IMG/VR virus record: IMGVR_UViG_3300025120_000436
Location: 1-27,239 of that record
Length of the DNA stretch: 27,239 nucleotides
Strand: one strand, 5' to 3'
DNA from: a virus
In this document: positions 6,845 through 17,682 of the stretch, one piece after another
How the letters are laid out: each line of letters begins with the position of its first letter
Position numbering within the stretch: position 1 is the first letter of the stretch
Position numbers and translations under genes: made by a program
The notes under the pieces: generated by a model
Seen by the model: the letters and a program-made list of their open reading frames with translations, nothing else
Database searches by the model: none
Told to the model about the DNA's origin: nothing

Positions 6845-9800
6845 TTAAGCTTCTATAATTCCCTTAGAAATTAAATCATTTACTATTACAGAGGCACTAT
6901 TAATTAAATATTCTGTTGGGTAGTCTGGGTATAAAATACCTGGAGTTGTTGCTAACTCAATACTACTAAACGACCCTGTATATTGATGTCCTGATCCCGT
7001 TCTACCAATTGATGAACCTGATTGGGCAAATTGTGTATCAGATCCACTTAATAATCCTTGTGAAATACTTGCACTTGCTAATGCACTATAAGGGAATGGA
7101 GCATCTAAATACAGTGAATTAGGATTAGTAATCGGTCTTCTTACTAAGAAGAAATCTTTATTCACACTAAGTGGAATGCTTCCATCTACTCTAATTTTTA
7201 ATCTTGCTTGACCACTTGCATATGTTGTACTTTTTTCAATATTTTCTTGTGGTGCAAATACTTCTTTAACAACATACGTAAAGTTTTCGTTATTTCCAAA
7301 TCGTATTTCATCTCCTTCTTGTATTTCAAGAGGTAAGTTTATTTGCTCAAAATTAGTTCCAGCAGGTTCTACACCACCTGGAAAATAGTCTGATGGGCCT
7401 GGTACATATTCTATGTAACCTTGTTTAAATCCTGTTCCATAAGCCTCATTCATATTTGAAGAAGACATTACTAATATACTTTGTGAAACGCTGTTGTTTT
7501 CAGAAGTATAATTTCCAGCTGAGCCAGTATATACCCAGAATGGGGCTTGAGCTTTATTAGCATTTTCTAATAACCAATCAGATGCTCCTTGACCCTGTAA
7601 TTTTACAGACGTCATTGCACCTTCATAAGTTGTTGGAAAGAAGTATCCTTGTTGATATTTACTACTATTAACCGATTTAAAAACTCCTTTTAATCTCCAT
7701 CTAATTTTATCATTAACTTTAATTGTATAATTACCAGTATTAGCTTTTATAATCCATTCTATTCCTGTTATATTTTGCGAACTTTTTAAATTAGCTGTTC
7801 TTGTTATACCAAGATTAAATAATGTTTTTCTCATTTCCCAATCAATAGACCATTGAAGCCCGTTTTGTTGGTTTTTTGCTCTAGTACCTGATCTATTATA
7901 AGTCCATCTGGGTTGGTTGGTTTTAAAGAAATTTTTATCATAATTCTTCTTTTTCCCACTTCCCCATTCATAATCAAACCAGCCATATTCATCTATATTT
8001 TTTATTAAATAAACTTGTCCTGTGTCCGTATAAACTTTAGCATCAAGGCTTTCTAAATTAAAATTAATAGAAGTATCTATACCACTACCAGTGTAAAGGT
8101 ATAAATTATATGTTAATTCATCTCTTGTTCCTTGTCTTTCACTAACATAAGTAGTAACAACAGATGTTTCTAAACTAACTATTTGTTGATTAGATAAATC
8201 ATCACCATGTGTCCCCCAATCTCCACCGTTAGCAGTTGAAGCATAAAATGCACTTCCTGTAAGTGGATTACCATTACTTCCTGAATAAGTTGATGGGGTA
8301 GAACCACTACCATATGAAACAGTAGTTGGATTTAACCAATAATCAACTTCTTGTAATACTCCTGTTGAATCAATACTTGCAGGTCCTGCTGCCATAAATT
8401 GTCCAAATACAGTACCAAGTTCATCATCATTATCATATCTTGAAATATAACCTGATCCTGATAAAGGTATTAAATTAGTATAATTATTTGAAGAATTTTG
8501 AGAGTACATAACAGGTGAAACAAATTGCATTAACCTTGAAATTACTGAGGGCGCCCCTAAAGATTGATATGATTGTTTACCGCTTTGTATTGCTACTTTA
8601 CCCATTGAAGTTAATGGGAATACAGAATTAAAAGTGTCTATACTTAATTGGTTTAATGAAGGAGGTAAAGCATTACCTTGTTCATCAATTAAATAATTTA
8701 AATTAACTCTTGTTACTCCATTTATATTTGGATATGGATCATCTAGATCATTAAAATATCCAAAAAATGCATCCCTTAATTCTATTGTTGGTAGTTTACC
8801 AAATGTACCTGTATCTCCTATATTCCATTGATTTAGGTATTTACTTGTTGATTTAGCACCTAGATATCTAGGTAAAATCGAAGCTTTTTGAGTATAATTA
8901 GAATCTGGGACTGCTGCTTTTGTAGCTGTCTGATCAAGGATCTGTGTTTGATTTACAGGTATAATAGGTCCTGATTCATTATTATAGTCAACATTCATTA
9001 TATATGAATTTTGTCTTTGTGCATTATAATTATTAATTAAAGGTTGACAACCATCAGCTAAACTAAATGGTAACACACCACCCCCATAAAAAGTTGGTAT
9101 TACAAAGTTTGTTAGTGTTGGAACATCAAAATTATTTAATGCCGAGGGTGTTGATAAAGGAGCCCAAATAGATTGGCTTGGGCTAAATGACATAGTTACT
9201 TCGCTTACAACAAAACCTGAACCTACATTGGCCGCTGCTCTACCTATTGCAAATCTAAAGGTATCATTTGGTAAAAAATTACCACCATAAGAACCGGATA
9301 CTGTTACTCTTGTCGCCGCAGTTTCAGAAGGTAGGAAAAAAGGCATATTTAAAACTACATCTCCTGCAGGTGTAAGAATATTTTGATCAAAATTTCCATT
9401 TGTTACTATATCAGATACATTAGATTTAAGTATTCTTACTGATCCCGTAACATTAAAATCTTGGCCTGCATTTAGGTTAGAACTTTGTGTTATTATTATT
9501 GCTGCATCATTATTATTTTCTATAAATTCAACCTCAAAAGCAGTTTGTTCTACTCCCCCAACAATACCTGGTTTGTAATTACTCATTGAATATTCAATAA
9601 AGTACATTTCATCTGCATGGTTAATAGTTGAACTTGTATCAGATGTAGTTATTGCGGTATTGTTAATATCTAATACAGGTGATTCAGCAAATGGCATTAC
9701 TATCCCTGCATAAATAGAACCTGAATATCCCCCTAGAGGTCTTGTAGCTTCATCATATACAGAAGAGGTTATTATTCTTTCTCCAAAAGATCCTGTTAGT

Positions 9801-12800
9801 TTTAAATAAGCATCTACTTGTATTTGGCTATATTTATCTCCTGAAGGTACTGTAGAAGCTGTAAATTGTTGTAAATTATCTGAAGCTCCTTGATATCCAA
9901 AAGTTGCTGTTGAAAATGGTGTAAAAAAGTTATAAGTTTGGAAATTAGCAGTATTAGAACCATAATAAACCATTTCAACACTTGTTTGAAACTCAGGTAT
10001 ATAATATTTAAAGTTATTAGGTGATTCTATTCTTAAAAAGAAACAATCCCGTGTATCAGTAAAAGGAGAAATTGAACTTGTAAAGAAAGGTAATCCCTGA
10101 AGACTTAAACTTGCTTGACCATTTGATGCCATTACTTCTGTACTAGGGAATTTATAAGGACCAATTGTAGCCCCATTAACATCATGTTGTTCTCTCCAAA
10201 TAGAAGCTGTAAAGTTTTCTCCAGCAACTTGTGAATTTACTTCGTAACTTGAGTTTAGGTAAAAATATACTATATCACTTATAGTTTGTGTTGTCTCTGC
10301 CGCAACCCAATTAGCTGCTTGATTCCAATTTATTTCGAAACCTCCATTTTTTGATATACCATCAGAACCACTATAAGTAAACGCACTACCAAACCCACCT
10401 AGAGTACCAACAAAGTTATCATTAAAATTTAATGAAGCTTTAGCAGCACTACCAGATAAAGGTCTGCTTTCAACAACATCTGGATCTAAAGCAGGTGCAG
10501 GGCCTTGTAAAGATAAAGTTGGGAAAAGCCAATCCATTGAAGCGGTACCACCAGTTCTTATTTTAGGATGACCACCTTCTGAACCGGAAATAAGTACATC
10601 TCCTCCGGGTATATCATCATTATACTCGGTAAAGAAAATATCTGTTGATGTTAAACCTATATTTAGGGGTGAGGGTTGAAATACTGTAGACCCAGGAACT
10701 ACCTCTTCTGTAAATCCTGCTAGTGCGGTTTTAGCTCCAGAACCTAATGTATTCCAATTTACATTAGTAACAGTATTTCCTGATAGTAATAGTTGCTGTT
10801 TAAAAGTAAAAAATGAACCATCTCCATTTGCAGCTTTAAAAAATTTATTTCCTGTAATATCAGATGGTATAGTAAGATTAGTGTTTGTGTATATTATTGT
10901 ACCATTATTTATTTGTGCATTATTATTACCACCATTATCAAAATAAACTATTGTATCAAAAACTGTTTCAGTTGGAGTTGTAGCATTAAATGCTAGTGTT
11001 TGTGTATTAAATCCAGCTCCAGAATTTGTATTTAAATAAAAACCAGAAGCTTGATTAGTACCACCTACACCAATTCCAAAATTTTGAGATTGTAAACCAG
11101 GGCCTGAATAACTTGAACCTGAGTGATATATTCCATAAGCTATCGTATTTATAGCACATGATGGGCAATATGAAGAACTATACACTAAACTTGCTGAGAA
11201 AAAGAATGGTACATTAGGTGTATATGTTGGGGAATAACTTGCATTATAAAAATATTCTGACCCACTACTTAATATTATAGATGGAAATATATCTGCAGAA
11301 CCAGTATTAAAAAAACCTAATGGATCAACTTTAGCAATATCATTGGCTGAACTATTAAATACACTAATTATTTGTTGTTGTCCTGTGGTAGTATAATTTG
11401 TAAGTCTATTTAGCTGTAAAAGATCACTTGACTGTGATACAGCAGGACCAGTTTTTTTAGTTGTACCCCCTTGCATAGACCAATTCATTGACCCACCATC
11501 TTGAGAACTTGTTATTGGATAATAAGCTGAGGAACCTATTTCTTGGAAAATATTATTTCCTAATTCTTGAGAAACATTACAAACAACATGATTAGAATAA
11601 ACTGTTCTACCAGTTACAATATATTTTGCTGCTAATGAATCATAAGGTAAAGCTGCATCAGAAAATATTATTCTTAGATCTGTAAAATCATCTAAATAAC
11701 CTACAACTTCAGTTCCGTTTGCATCAAAATCACTAAATTTAATGGCAACGACTTGTTGTATACCAGATTGTGGGTTATCTGTTTGTTGAGAACTAATCCA
11801 AACATACCCAGCTGGTGGGACATTTGAACTATCAAAAAATGCATCTCGTGTAATAGTTGATTGTAAATTAGGAGTAAATGTAAAAAATAATGGGAAAAAT
11901 TGTACAGGGGTATCACTTTGATTTAAATAAATTTCACAACCAGGATTTAGGTCTTGGTCTGCTACTTGAATGTTTGATCCACTAAATATACCATTATAAA
12001 ATTCTGATTGATCAGAATGTATTGGATTATTAAATCCTTTAAATGACCCACTAATCCATTGTGAACTACTTTGATTAAAATATGTTGCATTTAATATAGA
12101 GTTATCGAATGATTCACTCCAACTTTGTGTTAAAAAGAATCTATTATCAGGTGATTGGATAGTATGAGTTACTAAATCAATACTTCTTAGGGTTAATACT
12201 AATTCACCTGTTCCACTACCTTCTAAAGTACTACCTAATATTGTTATAGTATCACCCACTTTTACTGGGAAATCGGCATCCGCAGATGCAATTGAAACAG
12301 CAATACTTCCTAAAGCCCCACCTGAATTTGTACCAATTAATGAACTAATTTGAACTTCTAATTCACCATAAAAACCATTATAAGTAGCAGCAAAAAAATC
12401 AAAATCATCACCACCACCAGGCAAATCTAAAGTATTTGTTGTAATAACTCCTGGAATTGAGTTGAAATTGTAAGAACCACTAACTCTAAGTATATTTAAA
12501 TTATAGGTTGATAAACCATTAAATCTATTAAATGAACCTCCTGGACCACCTGTAAATTTATAAATTGCTGAACCGGAGGAAGCATATTGAGGTTGATCAA
12601 AAGAACCAGTATTATAATCTTTTGGGGCAGGTTTTATTGAACCTGAATATTGTTCAAAAGAAGATGTTACTTGAGCTGGTCTTTGTCTGTTTCTTTCTAA
12701 TAAATGTTGTTTAATTATAACACCTGATGCTAAACTTGTTCTTGCTGGTATATAATCTTTGATCATTTTAAATAATGAATTATCAAAGAATTTAATCAAT

Positions 12801-15800
12801 CTAATAAAGTCAGTTACATCATATCCACTTATATATTTTTCAAAATAAGCATCTCTTAAAATATCTAAATTAGGATAGGTATAAGATGATGATGAAATTT
12901 GTCTTGGATCTCCTATATAATCCCCTAAATTAAAATACCCAATTTGAGCATTAATATCATCGTTTATTTGATTAGAAGGTGAAAAACCAACTTCTAAATA
13001 ATTAACATTAGGAGTATAACTTTGACTTTGAAAGGATATAGTTTCTATAGATCTTAATCCTGATAAAGTAGTATTATCTGAATTAGCTATTGTAGTATTT
13101 GAAGATGTTGGGGTTTGAAAACCATATGGTTGCTCAGCTATAAGATGTTTTTCAATTTGTATTTTATTTGTTATTCTATTTTTTATACCCGCGGGTACTT
13201 GGTCTTGGAATGTATTTTCTACATTTACTTTAAATGTTGGATCTTCAATTTTAAAATCACTATTTCCATCTTTAAAAGAAGCTGTTATTTGAACAGCTGA
13301 ACCTGTTATTCTTGGATGTATTGATGTTCTACTCGCTGTATTTATTTGAGTACCTAAATCAGCTCTAAACGCTAATTGATTAGGTGTACTATTAACACCA
13401 TTTCCTTCATTTGAAAATGGATTTACTGTATAGTCATGAAAATTACTTTCTGATATTTGTTGGTTCCAAAATCTATATTCTTGAAAAGAACCAGAAAATG
13501 GTTGATAAGTCTGTCCTGAATGTATAAGATTTGAGGAGGTATTTAAAAATGCCCTTACAGATCTATTCCAATCTCGTGTATCATGATTAAGTACGGTATC
13601 TGACCCTGTCCATCCAATTTTACCATTTATTTGATTTGCTACAAATAAAGAACTTGTTACACCATTTGAAGTAGTATCATAAGCTGCAGAAGCTGTTGCA
13701 AAATTTATTTGTGCAGACCACCAATCTCCATTAAAAAATGGAAGATAAATACTTGCGGATACTGCAGGTTGTTGTTGTGATGAAGGAATCCATTTTAATG
13801 TTCCATAATTATCATAAGCATTTGGAACAGACCCCGAATAGGAACCACTTGTAAACCCAGAACCGGTGTATTCTAATACTAATAAAGAACCAGTAATATC
13901 ACTTTCTTTTTTACTTACCCAAAGAGATTGAGAATATCTTATATCTGAGGATGCAGTATTAGCTGAAGCAGTTGGTATAGTAGCTGGTTTAAATCTTAAT
14001 TGGAGAGAATGAATATTACCATTTCCTCCTACTGTCCCGCCACCAAAATCAGTACTAAGATTAAAAGATGAAGTTAAACAAGAATTTCCATCAGGTCTTG
14101 TATCCATCATATAATTAAAAACGTCCTGTTTTAAATCATAATCTTGTGATTCATTTCTATCTTTACTACCAAATTCACTAACCCTTAATATTGTATCTGG
14201 GATACCATAAGAAGTTATTAATGCTCTTATAGTTGCTACAGTACCTTTAGTTTTAAGTAAATAAGGTATATTATGGTAGATACGTTTATATATTTGCTTT
14301 TGAGTATTGTTTAATGGTACTATGTCATTTGAAGCTGATATTTGAGTAGTTATGTACTCATACCCAACTGTTGTGCTAGATCCCGATATACTACCCGTTA
14401 TATTTGTAACTGGGAATGTACTTCCTGAAGGTGTTAATCCTAAAAAAGCTGTAAATAAATCGTCTGTATTAAAGTTATTTGAATATAATTTTAAACCAAA
14501 ATCTCTTATAGCATCATCTACTAAATCTTTTGAAATACCATAATCTAATCTATTATCAGCATTAAATTTATTAGCAATGTCTTTCGTATAAACCCAAACA
14601 TTATCATAATATTGACCTACCATATCAACAAATAATTCATAACCCGCGTTTTCAGGATCATTTCTTAAATATTCAGGTATAGCATTAAGTAAATAATCGC
14701 GATTATTGTCATCATAGTCTGATGCGGATATTATCTGGCCCCCGAAAAAGGCTGATGATGGATCTGTACTACCTAACCATGTTTTTACTGTTGCACTACC
14801 TGAGTTTGCTAGTATATAAGGAGGGGTATTTGTTAATTTTGGATAAGAATATAAAGAACCACTATTAAAATATAAAAAATACTCATAACCATCAAAGTTT
14901 TTAATTATATCATCAATTTGACCTGTTAAATTAGCTTGACTTGAACTATACGCCGTTGTATTAACTGTGTCACTAGTTTGATCCACTGTTTCAAGAAAAC
15001 TTGTAATTTGATTACTACAAGATTGTATTAAACCAACTTTATATGTAAAATTTTCTAATCGAGCCTTTGCAGAAGAAAAATTAACAAAATTACTATAATT
15101 TTCGTAATCAATATTAATGTTAATGTCTTTTTCATTTAATAAACTTTTTATTTGTGCAATTGAACTTGTTACATTACTTTTTAATAAATTTGCAAATGAA
15201 AATGAGGGACCAGAAGTTGAAGTTTCTTGTCTTACTTCTAAACTATAATTAGGTCCTTGTAAATAAGTAAAATCATCATCTATTTCCTGAGTTGAAGGAA
15301 ATACAACATTGTATGCTTGAGGTTCTGATAGAACTTCTCCTACCCATAGTTCAGTTTTTACATCAATATTTCCAGGAAGGGGCTCATATAATTTTATTAA
15401 AATAGTTGGATCTTCTGTTTCATCTTGTTCTAATTTTATATTATTGGCTATAATTGTTTGATTCTTGCCAAAATTTAAATAAAAATCTACAAAATAAGTA
15501 GCATCATCTCTATATTGTATGAAATCTTCAGCAGAAGCAATCATATCACCATTTGAAATAATGTCACTGTCTAAACGTATTTCTTTTCTATCTGAAGATA
15601 TTTCTGAAATATAATATTGATTAAAACTATCAGATGATAATCTTCTTCTATAGAAATTATAAACTATGTTAAAAGTTCCAATATCAAAACCTAAATCTGA
15701 TAAATTTGATGATGGATCTAGTAATATATTTCCTTTTCTAATTACATAATCTCTTAATTGAATTGTGTTTTTTGGATATATAAAATCTCCATTATTATCA

Positions 15801-15952
15801 TAGATATAAAATTCTATATAATCACTATCTTCTGAAAAGGATGTATCCAGGTTTGATGATGCTAATAAATTTTCATCAGCAGGGCTATAGTTTTGTTTTT
15901 CAAAACTAACAGCATCAACAGGATTAATAATAATTTCTAATTCTTCTTCCAT
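6845..15952 (-). CDS. Giant baseplate wedge/tail-fibre fusion protein
   Basis: At 3035 residues this is the largest gene here. The N-terminal ~400 residues are mixed alpha/beta. Residues about 420-595 include LRNDPENAGYELF and PYLLKTKGTVATIRALI, which resemble the KGT-containing core of the P2 gpI / T4 gp7 wedge family. Residues about 640-870 look like a concanavalin/LamG beta sandwich. A helical block near 1034-1107 (SGYDVTDFIRLIKFFDNSLF) follows. About 1110-2350 is repetitive Ser/Thr/Gly/Asn-rich beta structure with SGS turns. A conserved-looking block (LPRYLGAKSTSKYLNQWNIG) lies near 2358-2380. The gene order gp25, gp6, two small genes, this gene parallels P2 W-J-I-H and supports a gp7/I-type wedge role. 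The uninterrupted frame shows no frameshift. The receptor-binding part, if any, cannot be localised. Confidence 0.75.
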   Translation of the reverse strand: MEEELEIIINPVDAVSFEKQNYSPADENLLASSNLDTSFSEDSDYIEFYIYDNNGDFIYPKNTIQLRDYVIRKGNILLDPSSNLSDLGFDIGTFNIVYNFYRRRLSSDSFNQYYISEISSDRKEIRLDSDIISNGDMIASAEDFIQYRDDATYFVDFYLNFGKNQTIIANNIKLEQDETEDPTILIKLYEPLPGNIDVKTELWVGEVLSEPQAYNVVFPSTQEIDDDFTYLQGPNYSLEVRQETSTSGPSFSFANLLKSNVTSSIAQIKSLLNEKDININIDYENYSNFVNFSSAKARLENFTYKVGLIQSCSNQITSFLETVDQTSDTVNTTAYSSSQANLTGQIDDIIKNFDGYEYFLYFNSGSLYSYPKLTNTPPYILANSGSATVKTWLGSTDPSSAFFGGQIISASDYDDNNRDYLLNAIPEYLRNDPENAGYELFVDMVGQYYDNVWVYTKDIANKFNADNRLDYGISKDLVDDAIRDFGLKLYSNNFNTDDLFTAFLGLTPSGSTFPVTNITGSISGSSTTVGYEYITTQISASNDIVPLNNTQKQIYKRIYHNIPYLLKTKGTVATIRALITSYGIPDTILRVSEFGSKDRNESQDYDLKQDVFNYMMDTRPDGNSCLTSSFNLSTDFGGGTVGGNGNIHSLQLRFKPATIPTASANTASSDIRYSQSLWVSKKESDITGSLLVLEYTGSGFTSGSYSGSVPNAYDNYGTLKWIPSSQQQPAVSASIYLPFFNGDWWSAQINFATASAAYDTTSNGVTSSLFVANQINGKIGWTGSDTVLNHDTRDWNRSVRAFLNTSSNLIHSGQTYQPFSGSFQEYRFWNQQISESNFHDYTVNPFSNEGNGVNSTPNQLAFRADLGTQINTASRTSIHPRITGSAVQITASFKDGNSDFKIEDPTFKVNVENTFQDQVPAGIKNRITNKIQIEKHLIAEQPYGFQTPTSSNTTIANSDNTTLSGLRSIETISFQSQSYTPNVNYLEVGFSPSNQINDDINAQIGYFNLGDYIGDPRQISSSSYTYPNLDILRDAYFEKYISGYDVTDFIRLIKFFDNSLFKMIKDYIPARTSLASGVIIKQHLLERNRQRPAQVTSSFEQYSGSIKPAPKDYNTGSFDQPQYASSGSAIYKFTGGPGGSFNRFNGLSTYNLNILRVSGSYNFNSIPGVITTNTLDLPGGGDDFDFFAATYNGFYGELEVQISSLIGTNSGGALGSIAVSIASADADFPVKVGDTITILGSTLEGSGTGELVLTLRSIDLVTHTIQSPDNRFFLTQSWSESFDNSILNATYFNQSSSQWISGSFKGFNNPIHSDQSEFYNGIFSGSNIQVADQDLNPGCEIYLNQSDTPVQFFPLFFTFTPNLQSTITRDAFFDSSNVPPAGYVWISSQQTDNPQSGIQQVVAIKFSDFDANGTEVVGYLDDFTDLRIIFSDAALPYDSLAAKYIVTGRTVYSNHVVCNVSQELGNNIFQEIGSSAYYPITSSQDGGSMNWSMQGGTTKKTGPAVSQSSDLLQLNRLTNYTTTGQQQIISVFNSSANDIAKVDPLGFFNTGSADIFPSIILSSGSEYFYNASYSPTYTPNVPFFFSASLVYSSSYCPSCAINTIAYGIYHSGSSYSGPGLQSQNFGIGVGGTNQASGFYLNTNSGAGFNTQTLAFNATTPTETVFDTIVYFDNGGNNNAQINNGTIIYTNTNLTIPSDITGNKFFKAANGDGSFFTFKQQLLLSGNTVTNVNWNTLGSGAKTALAGFTEEVVPGSTVFQPSPLNIGLTSTDIFFTEYNDDIPGGDVLISGSEGGHPKIRTGGTASMDWLFPTLSLQGPAPALDPDVVESRPLSGSAAKASLNFNDNFVGTLGGFGSAFTYSGSDGISKNGGFEINWNQAANWVAAETTQTISDIVYFYLNSSYEVNSQVAGENFTASIWREQHDVNGATIGPYKFPSTEVMASNGQASLSLQGLPFFTSSISPFTDTRDCFFLRIESPNNFKYYIPEFQTSVEMVYYGSNTANFQTYNFFTPFSTATFGYQGASDNLQQFTASTVPSGDKYSQIQVDAYLKLTGSFGERIITSSVYDEATRPLGGYSGSIYAGIVMPFAESPVLDINNTAITTSDTSSTINHADEMYFIEYSMSNYKPGIVGGVEQTAFEVEFIENNNDAAIIITQSSNLNAGQDFNVTGSVRILKSNVSDIVTNGNFDQNILTPAGDVVLNMPFFLPSETAATRVTVSGSYGGNFLPNDTFRFAIGRAAANVGSGFVVSEVTMSFSPSQSIWAPLSTPSALNNFDVPTLTNFVIPTFYGGGVLPFSLADGCQPLINNYNAQRQNSYIMNVDYNNESGPIIPVNQTQILDQTATKAAVPDSNYTQKASILPRYLGAKSTSKYLNQWNIGDTGTFGKLPTIELRDAFFGYFNDLDDPYPNINGVTRVNLNYLIDEQGNALPPSLNQLSIDTFNSVFPLTSMGKVAIQSGKQSYQSLGAPSVISRLMQFVSPVMYSQNSSNNYTNLIPLSGSGYISRYDNDDELGTVFGQFMAAGPASIDSTGVLQEVDYWLNPTTVSYGSGSTPSTYSGSNGNPLTGSAFYASTANGGDWGTHGDDLSNQQIVSLETSVVTTYVSERQGTRDELTYNLYLYTGSGIDTSINFNLESLDAKVYTDTGQVYLIKNIDEYGWFDYEWGSGKKKNYDKNFFKTNQPRWTYNRSGTRAKNQQNGLQWSIDWEMRKTLFNLGITRTANLKSSQNITGIEWIIKANTGNYTIKVNDKIRWRLKGVFKSVNSSKYQQGYFFPTTYEGAMTSVKLQGQGASDWLLENANKAQAPFWVYTGSAGNYTSENNSVSQSILVMSSSNMNEAYGTGFKQGYIEYVPGPSDYFPGGVEPAGTNFEQINLPLEIQEGDEIRFGNNENFTYVVKEVFAPQENIEKSTTYASGQARLKIRVDGSIPLSVNKDFFLVRRPITNPNSLYLDAPFPYSALASASISQGLLSGSDTQFAQSGSSIGRTGSGHQYTGSFSSIELATTPGILYPDYPTEYLINSASVIVNDLISKGIIEA
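13186..13197. repeat. GC-rich perfect palindrome
   Basis: TACCCGCGGGTA is a perfect 12-base palindrome inside the giant gene, encoding the Pro-Ala-Gly of VPAGI with codons (CCC GCG GGT) that are rare in this AT-rich region. Its core CCCGCGGG recurs at 22014-22021. Confidence 0.6.
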
Positions 15953-15963
15953 ATATTTTATTT

Positions 15964-16509
15964 TTAGTATCCACCACCGCCTCCGCCGCCAGATACACTA
16001 CCACCACCTCCAGCTGTTGACCCTGCAGAAGAACCTCCTGTAGGACTGAATGATGTGTTTTGTTGTTGTGATAAATTTTCTGCTGTTTCTGTAGTATTTT
16101 GGCTAGCTATCTCTATTTCTCGTTGAATTCTATTTAAAGAATCACTTGCTTCTGGGCTACCAGAACTTGATATTTCTGTTTTAATTACTTCCATTTGAGC
16201 ATTTAGTAAATCCGTTCTTAATTGTGCAATTTCTGCTTGTAACGCATCTATTTCTTCTTGATTTTGTTGAAAGTTAATATATTCTCCACTTGTTTTTGCA
16301 AGATATTCATGAGAATTAGTTTCACCTAAAGCAGGTATATCATAGAATAAAGTATTATATTGTACAAAAAATTCACTTGTACTAGGAGTATCTAAAATAT
16401 CCTCAGCTACTGTAGTTGTACCTAATTCTGAAAAGCTTGTATCTATTGTCTTTTCATAATTGGATTTACTATAAACATTTTTTTCATTCCTTAATCTTTC
16501 TTCTGCCAT
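15964..16509 (-). CDS. Coiled-coil baseplate/tail protein with glycine tail
   Basis: The 181-residue protein has three parts. An N-terminal half holds FFVQYNTLFYDIP and NSHEYLAKTSGEYINF. A heptad-rich coiled coil spans roughly 80-112 (EEIDALQAEIAQLRTDLLNAQ) and continues weakly to about 145. A low-complexity Ser/Gly tail ends in seven glycines and tyrosine. Its stop lies 11 bases before the giant gene, and its start overlaps the upstream stop as TAATG, so it is translated with the baseplate genes. I infer an oligomeric linker or adaptor between gp6-layer proteins and the giant wedge protein; there is no catalytic motif. From memory similar N-terminal blocks occur in marine phages, but I have not verified this. 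Confidence 0.65.
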   Translation of the reverse strand: MAEERLRNEKNVYSKSNYEKTIDTSFSELGTTTVAEDILDTPSTSEFFVQYNTLFYDIPALGETNSHEYLAKTSGEYINFQQNQEEIDALQAEIAQLRTDLLNAQMEVIKTEISSSGSPEASDSLNRIQREIEIASQNTTETAENLSQQQNTSFSPTGGSSAGSTAGGGGSVSGGGGGGGY

Positions 16510-17672
16510 TACCCATTAACTACTTTAAAATTATAATTATCATCTTTAACTATAGTACTACCACTTATAGTTGTTTGTATTAAAATTGTATAATATCTTT
16601 CTGGTTGTAACCCATTCATATAAATATCAAAATAATTGCTTTTTGAATCACAACTAATTTTTGTAAACTTAGGATCAAAATCAACCACATATTCATTAGT
16701 ATCTAAATCTTTTACAGCATATAAAGAATCACTATTTAAATAATGATTAACTGTATCAATTGAAGATGTTTGGAATGTTCTAGCAGGAAAATCTGGTCTA
16801 ACATTAATTCTAAATCTATTTATACTTTCACTATAGAATATTCCTGGGTTACTATCTAATGCAGCGTAAAAATCTGTTGTTGCTATTGCAGGTAAACTTC
16901 CAGTATTAAATGATTGATCTTCCCATTTTATTTCTAATTGAGGAGGATATATTGTATTAGTATCTACTGAATAATATTGTACAATAGGTTGGATTGCATC
17001 TTGTGTTCTAAATTCTAAAGCATCTTCCCACTTAACTATAAAACCATCGTTTACAATATTAGTATAAGTTCCTGCAATACTTTTAGAACTAGAGTACCAT
17101 GTTTTTACAATGTCTGTTACATTAACATTTAAATCTTTAACTGATCTTAAAGAAAAAGATTGAGTTACTTCAATATGAGCATTAGTATCAGATGATCCTG
17201 TGTACCAGCATCCTCCTCCTCTATTAGCACTTCCTGACCAAGAAGAAGTTACATATGTATCAAATTGGTTTGGGTCTAATTCCCAAAGAACACCACCAGA
17301 CCCTGAGTATGTTTGTGCTCTCCAACTAACTCCATTTGTAGTTAAGGGTTGATCTAAATAAGTACCTGTTCCATTATTCCAAGATCCTGATACTGGGTAT
17401 ATTTCTAAATGTGTATTAAAATCAACACCCTGTGCATTAGCAATATAAGTTCTTAAACTACTTGAAAATTGAGCTCCTCCAACTTTATTATCAATAACAC
17501 TATTTATTTCAGTTTGATCAAATTCTACTAAATACCTAAATACTTGAGGTACAGGGTTAATATTAACATTAATATTTCCTGCCTCAATAATTGCATCAAT
17601 CCCTGTATTCATAAAGGGATAAAATGAATATATTGACGCATCTTGTAAAGGAAATAATTTATATACTGCCAT
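16509..17672 (-). CDS. Baseplate-associated protein with DNRLRE-like beta domain
   Basis: A 387-residue protein. Residues about 35-260 carry the spaced pattern of DNRLRE-type beta sandwiches: an LEIYPVSGSWNNGTGTY strand, a GVSWRA strand, an NVTDIVKTWY helix-strand and NDGFIVKWED. These domains occur in surface and extracellular proteins. The C-terminal ~100 residues (DFPARTFQ near the start, FDIYMNGLQPERYYTI later) form a second beta domain. No enzyme motif is seen. It sits between gp6 and the coiled-coil protein with 10- and 1-base junctions, so it belongs to the baseplate assembly. I cannot assign a T4 counterpart (gp7, gp8 and gp53 are all possible by position). Confidence 0.65.
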   Translation of the reverse strand: MAVYKLFPLQDASIYSFYPFMNTGIDAIIEAGNINVNINPVPQVFRYLVEFDQTEINSVIDNKVGGAQFSSSLRTYIANAQGVDFNTHLEIYPVSGSWNNGTGTYLDQPLTTNGVSWRAQTYSGSGGVLWELDPNQFDTYVTSSWSGSANRGGGCWYTGSSDTNAHIEVTQSFSLRSVKDLNVNVTDIVKTWYSSSKSIAGTYTNIVNDGFIVKWEDALEFRTQDAIQPIVQYYSVDTNTIYPPQLEIKWEDQSFNTGSLPAIATTDFYAALDSNPGIFYSESINRFRINVRPDFPARTFQTSSIDTVNHYLNSDSLYAVKDLDTNEYVVDFDPKFTKISCDSKSNYFDIYMNGLQPERYYTILIQTTISGSTIVKDDNYNFKVVNG

Positions 17673-17682
17673 AATTTTTTAT

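Noticed and set aside
11701-11916. Short minus-strand frame inside the giant gene
   Set aside because: Out-of-frame shadow of the 3035-residue reading frame, with no independent start signal.
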